Source of the DNA: Oreocharis arfaki
Taxonomy: Eukaryota > Chordata > Aves > Passeriformes > Paramythiidae
NCBI GenBank assembly: GCA_013398015.1
Contig: VZRR01009903.1
Location: 248,001 to 312,000 of the forward strand
Direction: 5' to 3'
DNA length: 64,000 nucleotides
Part shown: piece after piece, positions 51,261 to 62,368 of the stretch
Numbering within the stretch: the first letter of the stretch is position 1
Layout of the letters: each line of letters begins with the position of its first letter
Made by a program: the position numbers and the translations under genes
Notes under the pieces: model-generated
The model's database searches: none
Told to the model about the DNA's origin: nothing
The model's input: only the letters and a program-made list of their open reading frames with translations

Positions 51261-52414
51261 AGACATATGAGGGTAAGAAGTTATCTTGTTATATATTTAA
51301 CCTGGGCCCAGCACGTAATAGAAATCAAGGTTTAATTATGGAAAAAAAAAAAGTAACACCAGCCAGTTCTAAGAAAACAAATTGAAGAGAAACTGATACT
51401 TGGAGTTTGTTATCATTATTTAAGGAAAACAAGTATCAAGACTCTTTTGGTTTTTTCCTTGAAAAATTTCTTCTAAGTCAGAGGTTAAGAGTTTCACAAC
51501 AACAAGTTTTATGACAGTTTCCAATAGTCTAGCTAACAGACATGATCACTCCAAGGGGGTGAACTTCACAAAGAGAGGGTATTTTCTTAAAATATTATAT
51601 CAAAGTGAAAGAAAATCTATTGAAGAGCTCTCCTAAAAGCTAATATAAAGACAACATGAATGAATACAAATACATTGCCTTTGGCTCCAAAAATTTCTTG
51701 CTATAAATTCTGGGAAGCTGGCAAAATTCTGGGCAACTTATACGTTTCCTCTTTTCTTGCAACTCTTCTTCAATTTACTTCCTTTAAGTGTCTCTCAGAG
51801 GTAAAGTACTGGCCTGAACAAAGCACTTGTCTAGTACAGCCCAATATTCCTAATAGAAACATTCTATAATCCAATTAAGAACTTAGGTACACCACCAATT
51901 TTTTTTTTACAGACTTGGAAGTATTAGGTTGTTCATAATCTAGAGAAAACAGAGAAAATATCACTAGACAACAGCAATAATATAAGGACATTGTAAAACA
52001 AACGCTTCCTCTATCACTTGTATTCACACAACAGCATCTACAAATGAAATGGTAAGATGGTAAAGCAGGTAACTTCCTGAGATACCAAAAGATTATCTGG
52101 GAATCAGGATTAGCACTGATGATATTCATACGCAAACAAAGTAAGTGAAATCTTTTCCTGACACTACTACTTGCATGACAGGCATTAACATTTTTCATTC
52201 TGTAGTCAATATATGCATTAAAATCCTCTCCATGCTCCAGAAGAGAGTTCTCTATCTGTGCATACATTATCCCTTAGACTCCCTCTCTCAGATGCACACC
52301 TCTCACTGTAAAGGGAAAGCAAAGACAAAGGGCTAATAGGTACCTTTTGTTAATATCACAGAAAGTCCAAAACAAAAGGAGTTAAGAGAACAATCAACTG
52401 TTATTACCAAATAC

Positions 52415-52612
52415 CTTGAGATGTGTTGCCCGCTTAAAGGCCTTATTGCAGATGTGGCAAACGTGGATTCGCTCTTTGCCATGAACCTCTTTGCAGTGGT
52501 GCGTCAGCATGGTGACGGAATAAAAGGTTTGGCTACACTCAAAACACTGGTGCCCACGAGTTTCTTTTTCTGCTTGACTGCTTTTAGTCACATTAGGGGC
52601 AACTTCTGTCAC
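52415..52612 (-). CDS. ZNF236: ZNF236 exon: fingers three and four (start)
   Basis: A 198-bp exon, phase 0 to 0, between TTGTTATAG and GTATTT. After a short polar lead (VTEVAPNVTKSSQAEKETRG) comes finger CFEC...HHCKEVH (H-x4-H). A GKERIH linker follows, then CHIC..KAFKRATHLK, whose two histidines come from the next exon. The start was set by the acceptor, not by an ATG. Confidence 0.94.
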
Positions 52613-53872
52613 CTATAACAATTTACAAATACACTGTCAGATAATTTCATATGCACATCCACATTGGTTTATTTTTCAAAATCTACCTCAATATGACAAA
52701 TTTTTGGTCAGGATCTTCATGGAACTCACAGACACAAAACAAGTCAGCTGTATGTAAACATGAACTTCTGTTTCATTGCTCTAAAGAATGACACATATAT
52801 GTATTTTAAGAAAACAACATTAATAACTATGATCAAATTGACTTAACACATCATAAATAGAATGTGTGTGTATCCGTATTTTTCTACATTCAGTTTTATG
52901 CTCCTGAACATCTAAGATGATCCTCAATTTCTCACCAAACAAAATTCAAAGCCAAAAGCATTTTAGACAGAAAAAAAATTATCTCTGGTTTTGTAGAAGA
53001 GAAGAATATTTTCTATTTGTTTAACTTCTTTACTGGGGATTCTATTTTCATAAGGAAGTAAAGCTCTACCTCCAGAAGTACTGAAACACAATGAAAAATT
53101 GATATAATTGGATGGTTGTGTGCCGCATTATTGGTTTTTTTTAACTAGTGAGAACTGCCTGGAAAAACTACTTTCTTCAGATAATCTAACACCAAAGTCC
53201 TTCAACTTTATAGGAACAGAAGAATCCTAAGTACAGTAACATAGAAAGCAACAAATGAAGTAACCATCTGCCTCTCCCATTTCTCCTATTTTAGAGCTTG
53301 CCTTACAAGGCTGGTTGAAAACATCCATTCTGCCTTCAAGAAAATAAGTCTGAACCACTTTTTCTAATATCAAAACTGTATTACATACGTAGAAGTTTCT
53401 ATTGTGATTCAAAGGGATAAGAAGTTGAAAAGATTATGTTGCACCATCACTGAAACAACTTGGATACAGAAAGAGAATGGGAAAAGTGTACCAACAGGTG
53501 CTATTTTTTCCCCACAGCTCCAAAATTTATCTGTTTTTATTATCCAAATACCAACTTACCTGGAAATTTTTGCAGCAGTCTGTGTTGAGTGCATGATGAT
53601 GTGACTTGTAGAAGGAAACATCTTATTAATTACATTTCTTTTTTGTGTGAATATGTATATATATTTATATATATACATACACAAAAGTGTTTTTTAACTC
53701 AAAACTTAGAGCAGAATCTGGGTGACTAGGAAGTCACAGAGAACCTCTTCCCAATACTCTTGTTTGGGAATGACATCAGTCCTCACGATTCAGGATTAAA
53801 AGGAATTATTCCCGTATTTTGATTAAATAAAAGTCGTTTACCACAAAAGATACAGAAATGTATGGTATCTAC
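52613..53872. other. ZNF236: ZNF236 intron, 1.26 kb
   Basis: Donor GTAGAT, acceptor TTATAG. Contains a TA microsatellite at 53650-53683. Nothing else recognised. Confidence 0.85.
53650..53683. repeat. (TA)n microsatellite
   Basis: Palindromic TA-rich run with single T or C interruptions. Confidence 0.85.
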
Positions 53873-54004
53873 CTGATATGTTATTTCATCAGAGTTTGCA
53901 GGTGCTGAATGGGGTGCATGGCTCACCAGTATGACTTGCTGTGACCCTGATCCACTTTGGCTAGCAAGACTGGAATCTGTGAGTATAGCAGGGAACTGCT
54001 GACC
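53873..54004 (-). CDS. ZNF236: ZNF236 linker exon (132 bp)
   Basis: Forty-four codons, phase 0 to 0, acceptor CTCTGACAG, donor GTAGAT. It reads GQQFPAILTDSSLASQSGSG, then SQQVILVSHAPHSAPANSDE and ITYQ. Ser/Gln/Ala-rich with a hydrophobic QQVILVSH strand and no finger. It is the last part of the linker before the C-terminal finger cluster. Confidence 0.88.
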
Positions 54005-56115
54005 CTGTCAGAGAGCGGAGCACAAAAAAAAAAAGAGTAACTATATTTAAAAAGCTCTATTTAAACAGCTAACTGCAGTTATGTAAGTTTTCACACCTCA
54101 AAATAAGTTTTCTTTTTCCTTTAGAAAGAAGCATTTCAGAATCCTATCTGAACAAATGCTACTGTTTTCCTTCCTTTTCTCCATTAAATTTAAATCTAAC
54201 AATTTAACGGTAACAACAGCTGGAAGTTTGTAAGACTAGATTCAGTTCTGACAAACTTTTACCAGCCTTGCATGAAATGCTGAATGTTTCAGCCTTCCCT
54301 TGCCTTTCTTTAACCCCTGTGTTCTGCTCTCCTGCATGGCCTTCCCACAGTATCTTCTTTTATTTAAATCTCTTAATTAAACATACTTCCAAACCCCATG
54401 AAATCATGATACAAAATCACTGCTTAGGATATATAATTACTAATTGTTGCCTTTCTCTGAACTTAAAATTAAAAGCCAGATATGGTTAAGGGAAAAGGGG
54501 TTTTTACCTCGGTATTTATTTAAGGATCCTTGAATGGGCAGCACTTTGTTCGGAATGTGCCAAAATGCATCCCAAAATGCACACACACAATAGAACGCGT
54601 ATACAATTTATAGGCCTTGCAAATTAGCATATCTATCAAAGAATCCCTAGTGAGAGGCTTGAATGATTCCTCCATCCCAAGGAGTTCTCCCCTGGATGGG
54701 CCTATCTTAGTTTACAAGATGTGTTCTAGGGAAGACCTTGATTTCTAGGGCTTTCTGTCCCCTAACTGCAAAGCCTCCAAGATGTTTGGTCTCCTGGTTT
54801 AACAGAATATTAGGTCTATGCTAAGTTATCAGACTTAAAGAATTACAAGTATGCATGCTAGAAGCACTGAGAATACATAAAAGCTATATAAAAGGGTATA
54901 AGGGTATAAAAGAAAAGGCAAAAAATCATCACGGCATCAATATCTTACTACTTCTATTTCTACCCTACTTTTAACGACTTTTCAATTTCCCCAGGAAACA
55001 GGTTTTTTACAGACTACCTGTTTATTCAGCATGATTTCCTGTGTTTGCATAGCTGTTACTATTCAATGTTCCAATTTTATTTATGCTTAACAGGAGGCAC
55101 AAGATCTTATTAATAAACAACAAGATTGCCAAATGTAATCACTTAAATTATTACAAAGTCTGAAATGAAACCATGCTATGCATTGTTACTCTGCAATACC
55201 AGAAATCACAAACATACCGTAAGAATTATTTAAGAAATCTTTTCTTCCCTTCCCCAGAGCAAAACTGCAGAGGGAAGCATATAACTTTGCTTCACCAGTT
55301 TTAATCACACCACATGCAAGATAAATAGCATTTAATTTATATACATCTACACACTTTAAATCAGGTCAAAAAGTAAATAAAAATCAATCTAAACCTAGTT
55401 AAGCCAAGAAAATAGAAGAAACAGCCCAAGTTTTCAGATGTGAAATTTACACTGTAATGTCAACCACACAACCCAGTATTTTCACTTTGTAGTTTTTTAT
55501 TAATTTTTTATCTCCCCACTCTGTAGATTCTATTTGCCAATACGTCTTTGCCTCTTGATGACACCACAAAATTCTTAAATTATGCTATAAATGAAACTAA
55601 TAGCAAGATTACTGGGGAGATAATAGTCCATACAGCACCATTTTTATAAAATTTCCCGTAATGCCACCTGTTATTAAAGATAGTCAACTAAATTCTGTCC
55701 TATTACTTGCTGTGAAAAGAACTGTCACAACTGCTCTTCAACTCTGAAGCTCACAAACAGGGAAAAAAAATTTACAACATAATATATTTTGGAGTACTAA
55801 GCTGTACTACTGAATAGTGATGATGAAGTACATAGTTTAACACTAAAAACTCATCTCAAACACTGTTTGAAACAGTAGAACCTATCTGCTCATTTAAAAA
55901 AACAAACAATCCGGCAAAACTTATCTGCACTTCTGTTTAAACAGTTCATATTTCTAGATGCCATACACACACGGTTGGCTGAGAGAAGGAAAATTAACTA
56001 AATTTTCAAATACTAATTACTTACAAGACAAAAACATTTTCTAAGTAAAATCTCCAATTCCTGCCATGTAAGACAGAAAGATCAATTTATCTGTCAGTTC
56101 AGAAAAGCATCTTAC
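54005..56115. other. ZNF236: ZNF236 intron, 2.1 kb, containing an LTR
   Basis: Donor GTAAGA, acceptor CTGACAG. The LTR at 54448-54936 occupies about a quarter. The remainder is AT-rich with no exon. Confidence 0.85.
54448..54936 (-). mobile_element. Solo LTR, same family as 41094-41593 (copy 2)
   Basis: About 489 bp bounded by TGCC...GGCA. Landmarks are shared in order with copy 1, with numerous substitutions and small indels, so the two are separate old insertions rather than a recent pair. The - strand AATAAA is at 54520-54515, giving the same orientation as ZNF236. I could not find a convincing target duplication. No viral coding sequence adjoins it. Confidence 0.75.
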
Positions 56116-56306
56116 CTGTGAAGTGATATTAAGTGTAACTGCATCAAGACCACCTGACAACATTCCCTGAGTGTCAGCAAGAGTCAAAGTGACACTACCA
56201 TCTCCTCCAACTCCTGACGAAGACATTACCAAATTCTGTGCAGAAACTGCAGACTGAGATATAGGTGTTGCTGGAGGAAGGTTTGTTCCACCTGTTGTAT
56301 TAAGTT
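56116..56306 (-). CDS. ZNF236: ZNF236 linker exon (191 bp)
   Basis: Phase 1 to 0, acceptor GTATTTTAG, donor GTAAGA. After a split Glu codon it reads LNTTGGTNLPPATPIS, then NLVMSSSGVGGDGSVTLTLA, DTQGMLSGG and LDAVTLNITSQ. It contains two strand-like repeats (VTLTLADTQ, VTLNITSQ) of the type spread through the linker. No zinc ligands. Confidence 0.93.
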
Positions 56307-56933
56307 CTAAAATACATGCAAAATGATAAAAAAAAAAAATCTGTTACAAACATAAACTCTACACTGCAAACTTATTGTAAGTGAACTCAGTAATTTCTGT
56401 TTCTCATTGCTACGACTTTCTGTTTTGGAATCAACAAAATCGGTTAAACAGCTAATCAAGCACCTAAAATTGTCAGTCAGATGATAAAATTAGAAAAAAT
56501 TATATTTAAATGTAGCTTCATGAACATAATATTGCACACACAGGTGGTCACGTGCATATACAAACATACATACAGAGAAATTCATATACATACTTAAAAT
56601 CTCAAAATTCGAGTAACAGAGCAAATTTGGTACTTTATGACTTCTGCAGCAAAGGCGCCAGATTTTGTTATCCTCCAGTTTACAGATACAGTTCTTCAGT
56701 ACTCCCGTAACTGCCTAAAAGTACTAATTTAGAATATGTCTTCTTGTTTTCATTTTTTTCTTACTGTGTGGAATAAGGTTCATTTAAACTGACATAACAA
56801 TTTAAAGCTTGCGAGAAAACACAGAACACTCAAAGTTCCTGAATCAGGATGTGCAAGATTGTACCATTTCATTCTAATATTTATTTTTAAAATAAAGTAT
56901 TATTTTCAATTAGAAATATCATTGTATGCATAC
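56307..56933. other. ZNF236: ZNF236 intron, 627 bp
   Basis: Donor GTATGC, acceptor TATTTTAG. AT-rich; nothing else seen. Confidence 0.85.
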
Positions 56934-57086
56934 CTGGAGCATTTAGTGAAGGGCCCTGAGAAAGAAGTTGGTCGTTGCTTATAGTTAATGTAGCACCTGT
57001 AGTCTGGCTGCTGATGGTTGGTGCTGTCAGCCTCAAGCCAGTATTCAGATCAGTGCTTCCAGAATTATGCTGAATAAGATCTTGGC
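56934..57086 (-). CDS. ZNF236: ZNF236 linker exon (153 bp, symmetric)
   Basis: Fifty-one codons' worth, phase 1 to 1, acceptor CTATTCAG, donor GTATGC. It reads QDLIQHNSGSTDLNTG, then LRLTAPTISSQTTG, ATLTISNDQLLSQGPSLNAP. It carries one ATLTISND repeat. Being symmetric it could be skipped without a frame change. Confidence 0.9.
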
Positions 57087-57598
57087 CTGAATAGAAATAA
57101 GTCCTATTGTAACTAGAATCATCTCAACACTACTCTGCTACTTTTCTTACAACTATAAACAGAAGATCATAAAATAATAAAAGTAGAAAATACAACCAAA
57201 ACATAGAATTAATTTCTACACAGACTTTTGGCACGCTTTTAATACAGATGTGATCATGCAAATACAGATACTAACATGTACAGAAATACCTGACATTAGT
57301 AATATTTAGACAAATATGGATCTCACTTATCTAGATTCAAAGCATCAACTTGATCAATCTATAAAAATCTAGCTGTTAACTGAGGCTACAAATGAAACAG
57401 TGAACCAATCTAACATATTCTCAAAGCAAATGTGTTTGGTTTTCAAATGCAGATTTGGGGAGTATCTTTTAAAGGTGATGAATAAAAGAAAAATACACCA
57501 TGGGAAAACTGGGGACTGTGAAAATCCTCGTATGCTACTGAAAAGGTACTTTATGAAATAGAGATCTGGTATCATTAAAGATTTTTAAAAACACAAAC
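57087..57598. other. ZNF236: ZNF236 intron, 512 bp
   Basis: Unusual donor GTTTGT at 57598, acceptor TTCTATTCAG. No further feature. Confidence 0.8.
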
Positions 57599-57778
57599 CA
57601 GATATTGTAAGAGTGATTTCTTGAGGACTTCCTGATGAGGTCACAGTAGTAGAACCTGAAGCATGAGCTAGAACTTGACTCAGACTGGAATTATTTATGG
57701 TCAACATTATCTCATGTTGTCCATTTGTAGATGACACCATACCCTGTGAAGTCATGACTTGAGTAATATCTTGTGTAC
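57599..57778 (-). CDS. ZNF236: ZNF236 linker exon (180 bp, symmetric)
   Basis: Phase 1 to 1 after acceptor ACATTTAG. It reads TQDITQVMTSQGMVSSTNGQ, then HEIMLTINNSSLSQVLAHAS, then SPQEITLTIS. It holds two clear repeats (EIMLTINNSS and EITLTIS). The donor GTTTGT departs from consensus (T at +3), but it is the only site that keeps the phase with the next exon. Confidence 0.92.
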
Positions 57779-58476
57779 CTAAATGTAAGCGGTAGAACAA
57801 AAAAGAAATTCCATGAATATCCTTCGGTGGAATTTTTGATATAACTTTTTAAAGCAATTTATACATTATTTTCTGAACTACTATAATCAATGCAGCCAAG
57901 GGGAGATGCTAGAACTGGCAGTCTAAAATATAAATTTTTTTCACACCCAAATCGTTCCTCTGCAGTTAAGATTTTCAGAATGAAGACTTTGTATTTTGCT
58001 GAAGACTATGGAAGTTCTTAAGTATTTTCACTATATAGAATCATAGAATGGCCTGGATTAGAAGGGACCCTAAAGATCACACAGTTCCAACTCCCCTGTC
58101 ATGGGCAGTGACAACTTCTACTACACCAAACTGCTCAAAGCTCCATTCAACCTGGCCTTGAACACTTCTAAGGATGGAGCACCCACAGCTTCTATGGGCA
58201 ACCTGCTCCAGCGCCTCACCACCTTCACAGTAAAGAATAGCTAATCTAAACCTACTCTCTAATTCACCTTCTGAAAAAAACTGTTTCAAGAAATCGTAAC
58301 ACAAAGCTGTAAAATTTGCTGAAGATGCTCAAGCATAAACTGCGAGTTTATTTTATTACAATGAGGTGTTTGGTGGCAGCGGAGAGAGGCAGGGGGGTGA
58401 CATTTTCTCACTGTGGGTAATACTCCAAGTAAAATTAAGAAATTGAAAGCACGATAAAACTACTGGCAGTGCTTAC
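57779..58476. other. ZNF236: ZNF236 intron, 698 bp, with a CR1 tail
   Basis: Donor GTAAGC, acceptor TTACATTTAG. The CR1 fragment at 58035-58275 fills about a third of it. Confidence 0.85.
58035..58275 (-). mobile_element. CR1 3'-end fragment (about 240 bp)
   Basis: The + strand begins AGAATCATAGAATGGCCTGG and continues with AGAAGGGACCCTAAAGATCA, the complement of the CR1 3' end with its terminal octamer-like repeats. It then covers the conserved 3' UTR (CACCTTCACAGTAAAGAAT near 58220). Severely 5'-truncated, same strand as ZNF236. Confidence 0.92.
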
Positions 58477-58720
58477 CATTAGCGCTGGTTGTCAGCACAG
58501 ACTCCTGCTCAGACAGGGACCCTATCGTCATGTTAGCAGATGATGTTACTGTGGGCTGCAAAGACAAGCCTGATATGGGCTGAATAACCACATTAGCTGG
58601 CACTGCATTTTCTGTTGCCTGGAGGGAGGGATTCTGGGGAGCCATGGTGGGATCTCCAGTCAGCTGCTGAGTGAGTAAATTACTCTGCTGTAATGTCTGC
58701 TGCAGGATACTTGGATCGAT
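58477..58720 (-). CDS. ZNF236: ZNF236 linker exon (244 bp)
   Basis: Phase 0 to 1, acceptor TTGTTTTTCAG, donor GTAAGC. It reads IDPSILQQTLQQSNLLTQQL, then TGDPTMAPQNPSLQ, VVIQPISGLSLQPTVTSSAN, MTIGSLSEQESVLTTSAN. Gln-rich at its start, then Ser/Thr-rich, resembling the glutamine-rich activation regions of Sp-type factors; that functional reading is inference. The internal Met is not a start. Confidence 0.92.
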
Positions 58721-59940
58721 CTGAAAAACAAGTTTTCAGCAATCAAACTGAAGGTAACAAAATAAGTTAAATGAATATTCTTAATGTAAGTTCAGAATAC
58801 ATGTTTATTGCATAAAGAGTATATATAGTACTGAAAAATTATAATTAACAATTTAAAATTTAAATTTAATTATTATGTGTCTGTGCATAGCCAGTCTCTA
58901 AAGTGACTATGTAACCAGTGTATTCAGATTCACCTTCCCTCCGTTCCCTCAGCAAAATGTTTAGGAAATCATGACCAGTTCCATATCAGCATGCCTGGCC
59001 CCAGGTAAACACATTGCTGGTATTCTGTACTGTCTTATTAGTGCATGTAATACTTATCACTGTCTCCAAGCCTTTGAAAGTGAAAAGGCATGGAGAACAG
59101 AGAAGACTGATACCAGAAATTATTTATTTTTCAGTTCCTAGGGGTCATTAAGGTCTCATTTCACAAGCCAACAGCCATTCTCTATACTTAAAGATAAGAC
59201 ATTTTACTCTTATGAGACGTTTAGCAGTTGAGAAAAAATTAAAATGTCTTCATTTTATGCTTAAAACTCCTTGAGCAGAGGGACTATGAACAACTCAATG
59301 TAACTCTGCACATGTCCCTTCCCTGACCTTGGGGTTGTACTTGGTGGCGTCCAGAGGTCTCCTACAACACCAAAAATTCTGTGCAACTGATCAAACACAA
59401 CCAATTTCAAGAAAATCACTGTTTCACACATCTCAAACACTTTTGAATGCGATCATCTCACCCCTTTCTGTCGTTCCTTTTACAAACTCAGAGTGGATTT
59501 AAATTGTGAATCCAACTATTAAAAGCTTGCAAAGTAACACAGTGTCTTATGTTCAGAAAAGCACATTCCGTGCAATAATTTGGGTTTGTTTTGGGGGGTA
59601 AGGGGGGTAGTGCCTTTTGGGTGGGAACCTGAAGTACTTTTGAAGTGTAAAGACAAAATGCAATTAAAAGAAAAAAAAAAATACATATTTTAAAGCAGTA
59701 TGTCAAAATCCCAGAGAGGTAAAACAAACTGAGAAAAATGAAAATGAAAGAAACCAAATCAACAAAATATCCCACTGTGCAGCTCGTTTTTAAGTCTTCT
59801 AACATTGTACAACTGATACAATATGTTACTGCTCGCTCAACTCAAGGGAACTCTTCCAGAATTATGTAGGCTCCTTAACCTTTCTTCAGCCCTCAAAGTG
59901 ACTCTATAGAATTAAAAGCAAGAAACAGTGAGCAACTTAC
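58721..59940. other. ZNF236: ZNF236 intron, 1.2 kb
   Basis: Donor GTAAGT, acceptor CTTGTTTTTCAG. AT-rich without recognised features. Confidence 0.85.
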
Positions 59941-60086
59941 CTGTAATGTTATGTTGTTAATACCAGTGGCATCTATTCCGGAAATCTGAACATTTTGTCC
60001 AACCAGATTAGCAGCAAGTTGTAACTGTATTCCTTCAAGAGTGGCCAAGCTACCATCTGTCAAGGACACAGTTAAGTCACCTCCAG
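59941..60086 (-). CDS. ZNF236: ZNF236 linker exon (146 bp)
   Basis: Phase 1 to 0, acceptor CTTTGGTAG, consensus donor GTAAGT. It reads GGDLTVSLTDGSLATLEGIQ, then LQLAANLVGQNVQISGIDAT, then GINNITLQ. Strongly patterned alternation of hydrophobic and polar residues, no charge clusters, no fingers. Confidence 0.93.
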
Positions 60087-62002
60087 CTACCAAAGAAAAC
60101 AGTTATATTGTAATGTTTTTATTTACCATTACTGACTACCTCTTTCAGTGTCCTTATTTTTATAAACTAAATCAGTATAAAAGCTATGTACACACACATT
60201 TATTCATGACAAGAAAAATAATTTGAAGTAGACGATTGCCTGTTTTAAAGCCTCATAAATCTCATGTGATTTAAGGATTGCTATTTAGGCACTAGCTAGC
60301 AGCTTACAAAATGAGAATCCTTCCAGAGTAGCATTAGAAATCTGGAGAAATTTGATTTCGATTTCCTCGGCAAGTGTGCTGCACCTAAACAAAGCAGCAC
60401 ACACAGAAGATATTTACATTCTGACTCTGAACATACACATGAAAGTTAATGCCACATTTTGCACAGCACAGACACGGTTCAATATCAAAGTGTCAAAGTT
60501 CATTCTCCATACTCATACGGATGAAAATAAAGGCACATTAGCAATTGAAATCCAAAAGTCTAAAACTTGAAAAGTTCTAATTTCAAAAGTGCAGAATAGA
60601 TCATCTCTACAAAAGGTCTTGAGAGAATACAAGGAAAAAGTCATCTTGTGTTTGATGTACCTCCTTCTCCAAACACCCTGAGTGTGATCAACCAGCATCC
60701 TTTGGTTGATGATTCAAAAACACCTATCCTTCCCTCTTCAGAATTCTTTAGTATAATAAATCCTGTTTACAATGCATCCAAAAATTACCTGCCCTGGGCA
60801 AAACCCACATTACTAGTCTCAATTTAAGAAGGCCTCTTTCTATGACATCTGGACACACTAAACACTCCTCCTTATTATGTTTAAAAATCCAAGCAAACAT
60901 CAATTGATTTTTCATCACAAGTTTATCACTAACTGTGCCTGTCAAGTAACATCGGTATCTTGTGAACACCAACAATTTGTTCATTTTGGACAAGAGCTTA
61001 GGTCAAACCACATAAGCTGAAATGGCTACACTTAAATATGAGACTGATATAATACTCCGCATTTGTGGGCACACCCGCAAAACCATAGACATGTACTGAA
61101 AAAAATGCCAAAGAAGCACAGAAAATCAAAGTCTCACTTTCAGAAATGACAGACAGCCCAAGACCCACAATTTAAGTGGTACATTTAATAATATCAAGGC
61201 ACGTCGCCAGAGACCTGAACACTATTCTGCTCTTAAAATCATCCCTGTCCCAAGTTTACCTGAGCACTTACACAAATATTGGGTCAGTGAGCACTTACAC
61301 AAAAAATACCTGAAAAAAAATCAGAAATTAGCAAGGATCATTCTCAAAAGGTCACTTTCTTGCAACATGAAGCATGTTGGCTATTCTCTGCCAGCTGGCC
61401 TCAAAGAACGGCCTGTGGCACATCTAATGTGCTAATGCAGCTGTAGTCACTGCCAATTGGTGAGACTTCATATCCTAGGCACTTTATTATCTAACATACT
61501 TGCCCATGCTACTGGTTTTTTGTATTGCTAAGGAGTTTTCTTGTCTTTAAATGGCTTTTTTTTGGTGTGGGGTTTTTTTTCTTTTTATTTTGGACAAATA
61601 ACTACACATGTAGAGAAGAGGATATGCACTTAAAAGACACACTTCATTATTCACCTAAATAATCATTGTAGACAAACAGAGCAACTATGTTGCTTCTTTT
61701 CTTTTTTAAAAAAACCAGAAAGTATTACCAAAAAGAATACAAGTACTCCAGCTATTTGTTATCCGCATCTTCTTCCTCTCTGCAGTGAAACACCACAGCA
61801 GAACCGAAGAGACTTTTTAGGTGAACTGCATTTTTAAATAAGTAAATTTCTTTTCATGTCACCACTGTGCATCAAACCATAAATTCAGTACAAGTCTTAC
61901 CTGTTTGTCAAGCAGTGTTTGGCAAAACTTTCTGAACTCTAATAGAAAGAAAATTTCAGAACTTGATCTCCACACCACCACCACCATGCCATCCATTTTT
62001 AC
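60087..62002. other. ZNF236: ZNF236 intron, 1.9 kb
   Basis: Donor GTAAAA, acceptor TTCTTTGGTAG. A 16-bp unit TGAGCACTTACACAAA recurs at 61261-61276 and 61288-61303. Otherwise featureless. Confidence 0.85.
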
Positions 62003-62368
62003 CTGACACAGAAGCAGGCAGGATAGCCTGGCCCACAAGTCCTTGTTGAAGTAAATTTTGATCAAACTGACTCGTCAAAACAGAGTTATTCATGATGAAA
62101 ACATTAGGGTCTGTTGAGGATGAATTAAGGAGACTGACTGGTTGTAGTCCCTCAGTTGAAGTCCGGGCAACAGGCTTCCTAACCTTCTTTGTATCCGGTT
62201 TATAATGACACTGTATGTGGGTTTTTCTGCGCCCTGAAGTACGAAACCGCAAATCACAGTGTGGGCATTTGAAGGGCTTTGCTCCTGTATGCAGGCGCAT
62301 GTGGACTTTCAGACTGCCTTTTGTAGAAAAAGAATTACTGCACACGTGACAACAGAAGAGCTTCTGCC
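62003..62368 (-). CDS. ZNF236: ZNF236 exon: two C2H2 fingers and linker start
   Basis: A 366-bp exon, phase 1 to 1, acceptor AACTTTTCTAG, donor GTAAAA. After a split codon and QKLF it encodes finger CHVC...HMRLH, a TGAKPF linker and finger CPHC...HIQCH, all ligands intact. A basic stretch (KPDTKKVRKPVAR) that could serve in nuclear import follows. The linker then begins: NVFIMNNSVLTSQFDQNLLQ. The preceding exon, which must end in phase 1 within a finger region, is beyond 64000. Confidence 0.95.

Larger units (their letters stand above)
44882..52414. other. ZNF236: ZNF236 intron, 7.5 kb as assembled
   Basis: Contains the sequencing gap (46693-47325), the two flanking 1195-bp copies and the 2.1-kb CR1 at 49140-51260. 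If the duplication is an assembly artefact, the real intron is shorter by at least 1.8 kb. No exon lies in the duplicated part. Donor GTATTT, acceptor TTTAG. Confidence 0.85.
40672..62368 (-). other. ZNF236: ZNF236 gene, 3' two-thirds of the locus in window
   Basis: A multi-finger C2H2 (Kruppel-type) nuclear protein, reported in humans as glucose-responsive, with about 30 fingers over roughly 1800 residues. Eleven exons, in transcript order: 62368-62003, 60086-59941, 58720-58477, 57778-57599, 57086-56934, 56306-56116, 54004-53873, 52612-52415, 44881-44752, 41914-41738 and 40799-40672. They total 2045 bp, with every junction in phase, and give 680 C-terminal residues and a stop. Content: two fingers, a linker of about 330 residues low in charge and rich in Ser/Thr/Gln/Leu, five fingers, then an acidic tail. 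The first exon here opens in phase 1, so the preceding exon is upstream of 64000. Orientation is convergent with MBP, as in mammals. Confidence 0.95.

Noticed and set aside
41094..54936. Reading the two LTRs as the ends of one 13-kb provirus
   Set aside because: The intervening sequence contains intact ZNF236 exons and introns and no retroviral genes, and the two LTRs are considerably diverged; they are separate insertions.
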